DNA of 64,000 bases, from positions 62,001-126,000 of the forward strand of contig CACAZW010000001.1 in NCBI GenBank assembly GCA_902537055.1, in the 5' to 3' direction. Within the stretch, counting starts at the first letter, position 1. Each line of letters starts with the position of its first letter. A model generated the notes under the pieces. It worked only from the letters and a program-made list of their open reading frames with translations, made no database searches and was not told the origin of the DNA. This document shows, piece after piece, positions 27,002 through 34,670 of this stretch. Made by a program: the position numbers and the translations under genes. Source of the stretch: an uncultured Pelagibacteraceae bacterium (GTDB lineage Bacteria; Pseudomonadota; Alphaproteobacteria; Pelagibacterales; Pelagibacteraceae).

Positions 27002-27874
27002 ATGAAAAAAAATAAATTAGCAATAATTGGTGGAAGTGGCCTTTATGATGTGGAAGAGTTAAAAAATAGAGAATTATTAAACTTAGATACTCCCTGGGGA
27101 AAGCCGTCTGATCAAATTTTAAAGTTTAATTATAAAGATAAAGAAGTTTATTTTTTACCAAGACATGGAAAAGGTCATTTTATATCTCCTTCTAAAATAA
27201 ACTTTAGAGCAAATATTGATGCTCTTAAACAACTAGGTATCACAGACATTGTTTCTGTTTCAGCAGTAGGATCTTTAAAAGAAGATCTACCTCCAGGTAA
27301 ATTTGTTATCGTTGATCAGTTCATTGATAGAACTTTTGCGAGAAACAAAACTTTTTTTGATGATGAAATTGTTGCGCATGTATCAATGGCACATCCAACT
27401 TCAAATGGGCTGATGAATGCTTGCGAAGATGCTATTAAAAAAGAAAATATACCTTATCAAAGAGGTGGAACTTATGTTGTAATGGAAGGTCCACAATTCT
27501 CTACATTAGCTGAGTCAAATCTATATAGATCATGGAAAGCAGATGTTATTGGAATGACAAATATGCCAGAAGCTAAACTAGCAAGAGAAGCAGAAATTAG
27601 ATATGCTTCAGTTTCTATGGTGACAGACTATGATTGCTGGCATCCAGATCATGAAAATGTTGACGTTCAACAAGTTATAAAAGTACTCTTAGATAATGCT
27701 GCAAAAGCAAAAAATATGATTAAAAATTTGATAGATAACTTTGAAAATCATATTGATCCTAATGACCCAACTAATAATTGTTTAGATGTAGCAATAATTA
27801 CTGCTTCAGAAAAAAGAACACAAAAAACTAAAGACAAATTAAAAACAATTGCAGGAAGGGTACTTAATAAATGA
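27002..27874 (+). CDS. mtnP: S-methyl-5'-thioadenosine phosphorylase
   Basis: A 290-residue phosphorylase that splits methylthioadenosine into adenine and methylthioribose-1-phosphate. Family features: IIGGSGLYD at the N-terminus, PRHGKGHFISPSKINFRAN, VVMEGPQFSTLAES and GMTNMPEAKLAREAEI, the purine-site segment that separates MTA phosphorylase from PNP. It overlaps the following gene by 4 nt. MTA comes from spermidine synthesis, encoded three genes downstream. Confidence 0.95.
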   Translation: MKKNKLAIIGGSGLYDVEELKNRELLNLDTPWGKPSDQILKFNYKDKEVYFLPRHGKGHFISPSKINFRANIDALKQLGITDIVSVSAVGSLKEDLPPGKFVIVDQFIDRTFARNKTFFDDEIVAHVSMAHPTSNGLMNACEDAIKKENIPYQRGGTYVVMEGPQFSTLAESNLYRSWKADVIGMTNMPEAKLAREAEIRYASVSMVTDYDCWHPDHENVDVQQVIKVLLDNAAKAKNMIKNLIDNFENHIDPNDPTNNCLDVAIITASEKRTQKTKDKLKTIAGRVLNK

Positions 27875-28845
27875 AAAAAATTTTAGGGATCGTGGTTATT
27901 AGTTTATTGTTAATCAGTAATGTTTATTCTAAAACAATAGTGGTAAAAGCTAATCCAGAAAAAGGTTTTAATTTTCCTTATTTATTAAAAACTTCAAAAA
28001 AAACTGTTGATGCTAATTACATAGTAGTAGAGTCAAATAACACTGGTAGTGATTATTCAATTAAAGGCATGACTAGTAAAGCTAAAAAATCTTTGAGTTG
28101 GGTTTTAGGCTCAAGTATTTCAAAAAAACTGAATTACCCAATGTTAATGCCTGTTTTTCCATTCGGCACTTCGGCACTAATGCAAAATAAATATTATTTT
28201 CCTCAATTAGACAGCGATGTTCTAAAAATAGATAAAGATAAATATAGAAGAATTGATTTACAGTTAATTGCAATGATTGATGACGCAAGAGAAAAATTAT
28301 TGAAAGAAAATAATCAAAATATTAATGAAAAAGTGATTATGGTAGGATTTTCATCATCATCTTTATTTTCTGCAAGATTTACTTTTTTACATCCAGATAG
28401 AGTTTCAGTAGCTATAGGTGGAGGAATAGGAGGCTTATTACCTGTTCCAGCTGACAAAATTAATGGAATTGAAGCAATATATCCAATTGGAACATATGAT
28501 TTTGAAAATATTACTGGTACAAAATTTAATTTAGAAGAGTACAAAAAAACTCCACAATTTTACTATCAAGGCACAAAAGATAAATCAAATCCCTTTAGAA
28601 GAGGGGCTGAAGATTTAACAGATGAAGAATACAAAATTGTAAAAAAACTTTTTGTAGATGGTTTACCTTTTGGAGACAAACCTGTTTCTTTAAAAGTAAG
28701 CACTGTTATGTGGAATAATTCTCAAAAATATATTAATCAAATAGTAGATAATGTTAAATTTGAAAGTCCTAAAGGTTTAGGACATGAAATAACACCTAAA
28801 ATGATAAGAAAAAGTACAAAATTTATTAAAGAAAATTTAAAATAA
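27871..28845 (+). CDS. secreted alpha/beta-hydrolase-like protein
   Basis: A 324-residue protein with a signal peptide (residues 1-20). A GFSSSSLFSARFTFLHPDRV segment near residue 160 looks like the nucleophile elbow (G-x-S-x-S) and following helix of an alpha/beta hydrolase, and GHEITP near residue 312 could carry the catalytic His. No clear family name. It overlaps mtnP at its start and mtnA at its end, so it is firmly inside the methylthioadenosine salvage operon, yet it is exported while the pathway is cytoplasmic. Its role is unknown. Confidence 0.6.
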   Translation: MKKILGIVVISLLLISNVYSKTIVVKANPEKGFNFPYLLKTSKKTVDANYIVVESNNTGSDYSIKGMTSKAKKSLSWVLGSSISKKLNYPMLMPVFPFGTSALMQNKYYFPQLDSDVLKIDKDKYRRIDLQLIAMIDDAREKLLKENNQNINEKVIMVGFSSSSLFSARFTFLHPDRVSVAIGGGIGGLLPVPADKINGIEAIYPIGTYDFENITGTKFNLEEYKKTPQFYYQGTKDKSNPFRRGAEDLTDEEYKIVKKLFVDGLPFGDKPVSLKVSTVMWNNSQKYINQIVDNVKFESPKGLGHEITPKMIRKSTKFIKENLK

Positions 28846-29924
28846 TGAAAATTAATGGCGTTGAATATAAAACAATTTGGTTTGATGAAGAAAAACAAGT
28901 TGTAAAAATAATAGATCAAACAAAGCTTCCACATAAATTTGTAATAAAAGAATTAAGTTCAGTTAAAGATGCTATAAATGCTATCAAAACAATGGAAGTT
29001 CGAGGTGCACCATTAATTGGAGGAACGGCTGCATTTGGATTAGTTCTAGCTATTAAAGAAAATAACAATTTAGATTTTATAAAAAAAAGTTCAGAAGAAT
29101 TAGTTGCTTCTAGGCCAACGGCTATAAATCTTCAATGGGCAGTGCATAGAATGAACAATAAACTATCATTTGTTGAACCTGGAGATTTATTTAATGTTGC
29201 ACTCAAGGAAGCTAAAGAAATTTGTAAAGAGGATGAAGGATTTTGTGAAAGTATTGGTAAAAATGGATTAAATATTATTGAAGATATATATAATAAAAAA
29301 AAAGATACCGTAAATATTCTCACTCATTGTAATGCAGGTTGGTTAGCTACAATAGATTGGGGAACGGCAACTTCTCCTATTTATCACGCACATAAAAAAG
29401 GAATACCAATACATGTTTGGGTAGATGAAACTAGACCAAGAAATCAAGGAGCAAACCTTACATCATATGAACTTAATGAAGAAGAAATTCCTAATACAAT
29501 TATAGCAGATAATACAGGTGGAATATTAATGCAAAGAGGACAGGTTGATATGTGTATTGTTGGAACAGATAGAACATTATCTAATGGAGATGTGTGCAAT
29601 AAAATTGGTACATATTTAAAAGCTCTTGCAGCTCATGATAATAAAGTTCCTTTTTATGTTGCTTTACCAAGTTCAACGATAGATTGGAATTTAAAAAACT
29701 CTAAAGATATTCCAATAGAAGAAAGAGATCCAAAAGAACTTTCTCATGTAGATGGAATTAACAAAGATAATAAAGTTGATAAAGTTTTAATTTATCCAGA
29801 GAAAAGTAAATCATTAAATTTGGCTTTTGATGTAACTCCAGCTAAGTATGTTACAGCATTAATAACAGAAAAAGGAATATGCGAAGCCTCTACTGCAGGT
29901 TTAAATGGTCTCTTCAAAAACTAA
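28845..29924 (+). CDS. mtnA: S-methyl-5-thioribose-1-phosphate isomerase
   Basis: A 359-residue eIF2B-like isomerase. Matches are VRGAPLIGGTAAFGL, the active-site loop NILTHCNAGWLA (catalytic Cys), VWVDETRPRNQGANLTSYEL and the general acid region CIVGTDRTLSNGDVCNKIGT. It converts the methylthioribose-1-phosphate made by MtnP to methylthioribulose-1-phosphate. The ATG overlaps the stop of the preceding gene, and its 3' end overlaps the aldolase gene by 20 nt. Confidence 0.95.
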   Translation: MKINGVEYKTIWFDEEKQVVKIIDQTKLPHKFVIKELSSVKDAINAIKTMEVRGAPLIGGTAAFGLVLAIKENNNLDFIKKSSEELVASRPTAINLQWAVHRMNNKLSFVEPGDLFNVALKEAKEICKEDEGFCESIGKNGLNIIEDIYNKKKDTVNILTHCNAGWLATIDWGTATSPIYHAHKKGIPIHVWVDETRPRNQGANLTSYELNEEEIPNTIIADNTGGILMQRGQVDMCIVGTDRTLSNGDVCNKIGTYLKALAAHDNKVPFYVALPSSTIDWNLKNSKDIPIEERDPKELSHVDGINKDNKVDKVLIYPEKSKSLNLAFDVTPAKYVTALITEKGICEASTAGLNGLFKN

Positions 29925-30549
29925 TAAAAAGAAAAATGATGTTATTAAGTTTTCAAAAATGCTTAATGACAAAAAATTATCAGCTTTAAGATCCGGCAAT
30001 ATATCAGTCAGACATAAAAATGGTTTTCTTATTACCCCTTCAGGAAAAAAATACTCATCACTAAAAGTAAAAGATATAGTGTTTGTAAGTCTAGATGGAA
30101 AATATGAAAAAAAATATAAACCTTCGTCAGAATGGAGATTTCATCAAGATATTTATATCAAAAAGAAAGATGCACAAGCAATAGTTCATACACATTCAAC
30201 TAATGCAACAGCTCTATCTGTTCACAAAAAACCTATACCAGCTTTTCATTACATGGTTGCACTTGTGGGAGGTAATGATATTAAATGTGCAAAATACGCA
30301 ACTTATGGAACAAGAGAGCTTTCAAAAAACATTTTAAAAGCTTTGAATAATAGAAAAGCCTGTTTGATTGCAAATCACGGTCAGATTGCATTTGATAAAA
30401 ATCTACCTGATGCTTTTGAATTGGCACAAGAAGTTGAAAATTTGAGTTTACAGTATATAACCGCCCTTAAGCTTGGAAAGCCAAAAATTCTTTCTATAAA
30501 TGAAATGAATAAAGTTTTAAAAAAAGCTAAAGATTATAAAAGAGGTTAA
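29905..30549 (+). CDS. class II aldolase/adducin-family enzyme, possible methylthioribulose-phosphate aldolase
   Basis: A 214-residue zinc aldolase/epimerase. Metal ligands appear in IVHTHSTNA (two His) and ANHGQIAF, with the Glu of PSSEWRFHQDIY; GNISVR near the N-terminus is the phosphate site. The family covers fuculose-1-phosphate aldolase, ribulose-5-phosphate epimerase and MtnB dehydratase. Because mtnP and mtnA precede it and no mtnC, mtnD or enolase gene is visible, I infer the Ald2-type reaction of the DHAP shunt (methylthioribulose-1-phosphate to DHAP plus methylthioacetaldehyde). MtnB is the main alternative. Confidence 0.78.
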   Translation: MVSSKTNKKKNDVIKFSKMLNDKKLSALRSGNISVRHKNGFLITPSGKKYSSLKVKDIVFVSLDGKYEKKYKPSSEWRFHQDIYIKKKDAQAIVHTHSTNATALSVHKKPIPAFHYMVALVGGNDIKCAKYATYGTRELSKNILKALNNRKACLIANHGQIAFDKNLPDAFELAQEVENLSLQYITALKLGKPKILSINEMNKVLKKAKDYKRG

Positions 30550-30552
30550 TAG

Positions 30553-31593
30553 GTGACAAAAGTTGGTGAACATATAACTCTAGATATCATTGGAACTAAA
30601 AAAGAATATGATCCCTCATTTTATGAAAAGTTAGTTTATAAAATTGCAAAATTAGCAAAAGTAACAGTTTTAAAGATTTCAAAATATAAATTTGAGCCTC
30701 AAGGTTTTACATTGGTAGCTCTGTTAGCAGAAAGCCATATAAGCTTTCACACTTTCCCGGAAAATGAAATTATAAGCTTTGATTTTTTTACTTGTGGTAA
30801 AGTTTCACCATCAGTTGCTCTTAAAGTAATAAAAGAAGAAATAGAACACAAACAAATCATTATTAAGGAATTTAACAGAGATACGATTGATCTATATCAT
30901 GATAACTATAGTTCACCAGGATTAAAAAAATCTTATGTTGTAAATAAAGTATTAGAAAATTTTAAATCTAAGGTTGGTCAATATATTGAAATATTAGATT
31001 TAGAACAGTTTGGAAAAGCTTTATTTATTGATAATGAAATACAAGTTGCTGAGAGTGATGAACATTTATATAGCTCAACCTTTGTAAATTCTGGTCTTAA
31101 TTTGAATTCAAATAAAGAGAAAGCTGCAATTATTGGTGGAGGTGACGGTGGTGTTGCAAGAGAATGTATTTCACAAAATTTTGGATTTATTGATTGGTAT
31201 GAATTAGATCCTGAAGTTGTTGATGTATGTGATAAACATTTAAGTAAAATAGGAGAAAAGGCGACAGAAAAAAATTCAGTTAAATGTGTCTGGGGTGATG
31301 CATTTGAGAGCATTAAATCAGTCAAAGATAATACCTATGATCAAATTTTTGTTGATCTTAACGATGATCAATTTTGCATAGATTTAGCAGCAAAAAATAT
31401 GTCATCTTTAGAAAGAATTTTAAAACCTAAAGGTGTAATTACTGCTCAAGTTGGAAGCCAAGATAAAAAACCAAAACAAGTTGAAAATTGGTTAAATGTT
31501 TTCAACAAAAATTTTGGAAATACAAAACTTTCAAGAGTTTACATACCAAGTTTCGATTGTTCTTGGAATTTTTCCTCTTCAATAAATCATTAA
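30553..31593 (+). CDS. S-adenosylmethionine decarboxylase-spermidine synthase fusion
   Basis: A 346-residue two-domain protein starting at GTG 3 nt after the aldolase stop. Residues 1-115 are a class 1B AdoMet decarboxylase proenzyme: AESHISFHTFPE holds the self-cleavage Glu60/Ser61 that makes the pyruvoyl group, with His66 and Cys81. Residues 120-346 are an aminopropyltransferase: GGGDGGVARECI binds decarboxylated AdoMet, and WYELDPEVVDVC is the adenosine-binding strand. The catalytic-acid loop reads VDLNDDQF, not the common DSTDPxGP, so the amine acceptor may differ from putrescine. No internal start or stop separates the domains. Its by-product MTA feeds mtnP and mtnA in the same run. Confidence 0.85.
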   Translation: MTKVGEHITLDIIGTKKEYDPSFYEKLVYKIAKLAKVTVLKISKYKFEPQGFTLVALLAESHISFHTFPENEIISFDFFTCGKVSPSVALKVIKEEIEHKQIIIKEFNRDTIDLYHDNYSSPGLKKSYVVNKVLENFKSKVGQYIEILDLEQFGKALFIDNEIQVAESDEHLYSSTFVNSGLNLNSNKEKAAIIGGGDGGVARECISQNFGFIDWYELDPEVVDVCDKHLSKIGEKATEKNSVKCVWGDAFESIKSVKDNTYDQIFVDLNDDQFCIDLAAKNMSSLERILKPKGVITAQVGSQDKKPKQVENWLNVFNKNFGNTKLSRVYIPSFDCSWNFSSSINH

Positions 31594-31651
31594 TTTTACT
31601 TTTTAAAACAATAATTTTATGAAATAATCTTCAAAATTTTGGAGGAAAAAA

Positions 31652-32479
31652 ATGAAAAAATTAAAAGTAATAGGACTTGGTATTTTAATATCATCATTCC
31701 TAACAATTTCTTCAATTGCAGATCAAATTAAAATTGGAACCGAAGGTGCATATCCACCTTGGAATTCTAAAGACTCAGCAGGAAATTTGATTGGCTTTGA
31801 AGTCGAATTAGCAAATGAACTATGCAAAATTATGAATCATGATTGCACTATTGTGGAGCAAGATTGGGATGGAATGATACCAGCTTTAGTTTCAAGAAAA
31901 TTTGATGCTATTATGGCTGGAATGTCAATAACTGGTGAGAGAATGAAAACAATAAATTTTTCTCAAGGTTATGCTGATGAAGTTGCATCATTAGCTGTTA
32001 TGAAAGGATCGAAAAACGAAGGCCTTAAAACAATGTCAGCTATAAATCTATCTGACGTAAGTGCTGATGAACAAGCAACACTAGATGTTTTGACCAAAGC
32101 ATTTAAAGGTAAAACTATTGGTGTACAAACAGCAACAATTCACCAGAACTTCTTAGAATCTGGATTAATGGGTAATGTAAAAATTAGAACTTACAAAACT
32201 CAAGACGAAGTAAACTTAGATTTATCTGCTGGTAGAATAGATGCAGCACTAGCTGCAGCTGTTGCTTTTACTGATTATGCAGAAAAATCTGGTAAAGGAG
32301 TAGTATTAACTGGACCAACATTTGCAGGTGGAGATTTTGGTAATGGTGTTGGTGTTGGTATTAGAAAAGGTGACTCTAAACTTCTAAATGATTTTAATGC
32401 AGCAATTGATAAAGCTAGAGATGATGGCATTATTAGTAAGCTTGCTATAAAACATTTTGGTTTTGACGCTTCTATGTAA
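31652..32479 (+). CDS. polar amino-acid ABC transporter substrate-binding protein
   Basis: A 275-residue periplasmic protein of solute-binding family 3. Residues 1-23 are a signal peptide (cleavage near SSIA-D). Mature start QIKIGTEGAYPPWNSKDSAGNLIGFEVELANELCKIM is the classic pattern, with the ligand-binding VSRKFDAIMAGMSITGERM. It resembles lysine/arginine/ornithine or histidine binders. A strong ggagg Shine-Dalgarno lies 8 nt upstream. It is followed by two permease genes after a small hairpin. No ATPase gene is adjacent. Confidence 0.9.
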   Translation: MKKLKVIGLGILISSFLTISSIADQIKIGTEGAYPPWNSKDSAGNLIGFEVELANELCKIMNHDCTIVEQDWDGMIPALVSRKFDAIMAGMSITGERMKTINFSQGYADEVASLAVMKGSKNEGLKTMSAINLSDVSADEQATLDVLTKAFKGKTIGVQTATIHQNFLESGLMGNVKIRTYKTQDEVNLDLSAGRIDAALAAAVAFTDYAEKSGKGVVLTGPTFAGGDFGNGVGVGIRKGDSKLLNDFNAAIDKARDDGIISKLAIKHFGFDASM

Positions 32480-32492
32480 TAAATTATTTATG

Positions 32493-32512
32493 GGTGGCTA
32501 TAATTAGCCACC
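32493..32512 (+). promoter_or_regulatory. intercistronic hairpin between binding-protein and permease genes
   Basis: ggtggcta-taat-tagccacc is a perfect 8-bp stem with a 4-nt loop in the 39-nt gap between the amino-acid binding protein and its permease. No T-run follows, so it is more likely an mRNA-stabilising or processing structure than a terminator. It would favour the binding-protein part of the transcript. Confidence 0.65.
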
Positions 32513-32518
32513 TATATT

Positions 32519-33211
32519 ATGGAACTTCTATATTTTGGTGATAAAGGTTGGGGAGACGAGTTATTCTTTGCAACATTAATGACAATTGCAGTTTCCATAA
32601 CTGCAATGATAATAGGCTTTATATTTGCTGCTTTATTTACTCCACTAAAATTATCTAATAATAAATTTCTTAACTCTATTGGTAATGCATACACCACTGT
32701 TATTAGAGGTGTACCAGAGCTTCTTGTAATTTATTTGTTTTTCTTTGGTGGAAGTGGAGCAATTATGTTTGTTGCTTCTATATTTGGTTATAATGATTAT
32801 ATTGAAATTAATGCTTTTTTAACTGGTTCATTTTCAATAGGAATTATATCTGGAGCGTACTCGACAGAAGTATTTAGAGGAGCACTACAATCAATTGATA
32901 AAGGTCAGTTTGAAGCTGCAAAAGTTTTAGGTTTTAATAAATATATTTACTTCTTTAAAATTATTTTGCCTCAAATGCTAAGACTAGCAATACCAAACTT
33001 AAGTAATGTTTGGCAAATTACATTAAAAGATACTTCTCTTATATCTGTCACTGGTTTAGTTGAAATAATGAGACAATCTTACATTGCCGCTGGCTCAACT
33101 AGAGATCCATTATTTTTTTACTCATTTGCAGCAGTTTTATACTTAATACTTACATTTTTAAGTATGCAATTATTAAACAGATTAGAAACAAAATATAGCA
33201 AAGGTTATTAA
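32519..33211 (+). CDS. amino-acid ABC transporter permease (HisQ/ArtQ type)
   Basis: A 230-residue inner-membrane protein with about five helices. The EAA loop QFEAAKVLGFNKYIYFFKIILPQM and the segment VWQITLKDTSLISVTGL are standard for polar amino-acid permeases. It lies 39 nt after the binding protein and its stop overlaps the second permease start, so the two permeases form a heterodimer. The ATPase must come from elsewhere. Confidence 0.92.
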   Translation: MELLYFGDKGWGDELFFATLMTIAVSITAMIIGFIFAALFTPLKLSNNKFLNSIGNAYTTVIRGVPELLVIYLFFFGGSGAIMFVASIFGYNDYIEINAFLTGSFSIGIISGAYSTEVFRGALQSIDKGQFEAAKVLGFNKYIYFFKIILPQMLRLAIPNLSNVWQITLKDTSLISVTGLVEIMRQSYIAAGSTRDPLFFYSFAAVLYLILTFLSMQLLNRLETKYSKGY

Positions 33212-33888
33212 TGGATATTGAATTAATGATTAGTAGTTTTCCAAAGTTGTTAAATGCAACCTTGATTACTCTTAAACTATTATCTGTATCTTTAATTCTT
33301 GGTCTTTTTATTGGATTAGGTTTTGCAATCTTGAGAATGAATAATAATAAGTTGATTAATAAATTTGCTTATGGATATTCATATATTTTTAGGGGAACAC
33401 CTTTGTTGGTTCAAATCTTCATAATATATTTTGGATTAGGTCAAATTGAATATTTAAGAACAACATTTTTGTGGGTAGTTTTAAAAGAACCATATTGGTG
33501 TGCGATAATAGCATTTTCATTAAATACTGGTGCTTATACATCAGAAATATTGAGATCAGCTTTTCAAACTATAAAACCAGGATATTTAGAAGCTGGGAGA
33601 AGCCTAGGGATACCTTCAAAAATTATTTTTACAAAAATACAAATTCCTATAGCAATTAAACAATCTTTACCAGCTTATGGTAATGAAATTATTTTAATGC
33701 TTAAAGGCACATCTTTGGCAAGTACAGTCACTCTTATGGACTTAACGGGTGTTGCTAAATATATAATTTCAACAACGTTTAAGCCAGTAGAAGTTTTTAT
33801 TGTGGCAGGAGGTATTTATTTGTTTATGACTTTTATAATTCATAATGTTATTAAATATTTAGAAAAAAAATATGGTTTTCAAACATGA
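33211..33888 (+). CDS. amino-acid ABC transporter permease (HisM/ArtM type)
   Basis: A 225-residue permease paired with the preceding one. It shows YIFRGTPLLVQIFIIYFG near residue 55, the EAA loop YLEAGRSLGIPSKIIFTKIQIP and LKGTSLASTVTLMDL, all typical. It overlaps the nitrilase-family gene start by 4 nt, so the transporter and the amidase are translationally linked; import of a nitrogen compound that the amidase then hydrolyses is a reasonable inference. Confidence 0.92.
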   Translation: MDIELMISSFPKLLNATLITLKLLSVSLILGLFIGLGFAILRMNNNKLINKFAYGYSYIFRGTPLLVQIFIIYFGLGQIEYLRTTFLWVVLKEPYWCAIIAFSLNTGAYTSEILRSAFQTIKPGYLEAGRSLGIPSKIIFTKIQIPIAIKQSLPAYGNEIILMLKGTSLASTVTLMDLTGVAKYIISTTFKPVEVFIVAGGIYLFMTFIIHNVIKYLEKKYGFQT

Positions 33889-34670
33889 AAATAGCTTGCA
33901 TACAATTATCTAGTGGAGAAAATTACGAAAGTAATTTTAAAGACATTCTTAAATATGTAAATCAAGCTATAAAAAATAATTCTGATTTAATTATTACACC
34001 TGAAACCTCTTCTTTGATGTCTAGTAGTAGAGAAACACTTTTTAAATATTCATTTGAAATGAATAAAGATCCGATTTTGAAGAAAATTAGAGAAGTGTCA
34101 AAAAAATATAAGAAATGGATTTTACTCGGATCGATTTGTGTTAAGGTTAAAAACAAACTCAGAAATAGATCTATACTGGTTGGACCAAATGGAAAAATTG
34201 TCAAATATTATGATAAAATTAATATGTTTGATGTTAAAATTCCAAATAAAGAGCAACATAAAGAAAGTAAAACTTTTAAAGCAGGAAATAAATTAGTAAC
34301 CGCTAAATTGCCTTGGGGTAAAATTGGTTTTACAATCTGTTTTGATTTAAGATTTCCTGAACTTTATAGAAATTTATCAAAAAAAAAATTGAGTTTTATT
34401 GCTGTTCCATCAGCTTTCACAAAGTTTACTGGACAAAAACATTGGTTAACACTTTTAAGAGCAAGGGCGATTGAAAATTTCTGTTATATTTTTGCACCAG
34501 CTCAAACTGGTAAAAATACACCTAAAAGAGAAACATTTGGTCATACAGCAATTATTTCACCAGACGGAAAAATATTAGCATTAAAAAAATTTGGCAAGGG
34601 AGTGATATATTCAAAAATTAACCCTAAGCTTTCTATGGATTTAAGAAAAATAATTCCAAGTTTAATTTAA
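33885..34670 (+). CDS. carbon-nitrogen hydrolase (nitrilase/omega-amidase family)
   Basis: A 261-residue protein with the complete Glu-Lys-Cys triad of the family: Glu40 in ITPETSS, Lys111 in YYDKINMFDV and Cys152 in TICFDLRFPEL. The length and FDLRFPE motif fit the Nit/omega-amidase branch. Substrates in that branch include 2-oxoglutaramate and deaminated glutathione. It is coupled to amino-acid permease genes. Its stop shares the tetramer TTAA with the stop of the convergent ATP-grasp gene. Confidence 0.85.
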   Translation: MKIACIQLSSGENYESNFKDILKYVNQAIKNNSDLIITPETSSLMSSSRETLFKYSFEMNKDPILKKIREVSKKYKKWILLGSICVKVKNKLRNRSILVGPNGKIVKYYDKINMFDVKIPNKEQHKESKTFKAGNKLVTAKLPWGKIGFTICFDLRFPELYRNLSKKKLSFIAVPSAFTKFTGQKHWLTLLRARAIENFCYIFAPAQTGKNTPKRETFGHTAIISPDGKILALKKFGKGVIYSKINPKLSMDLRKIIPSLI

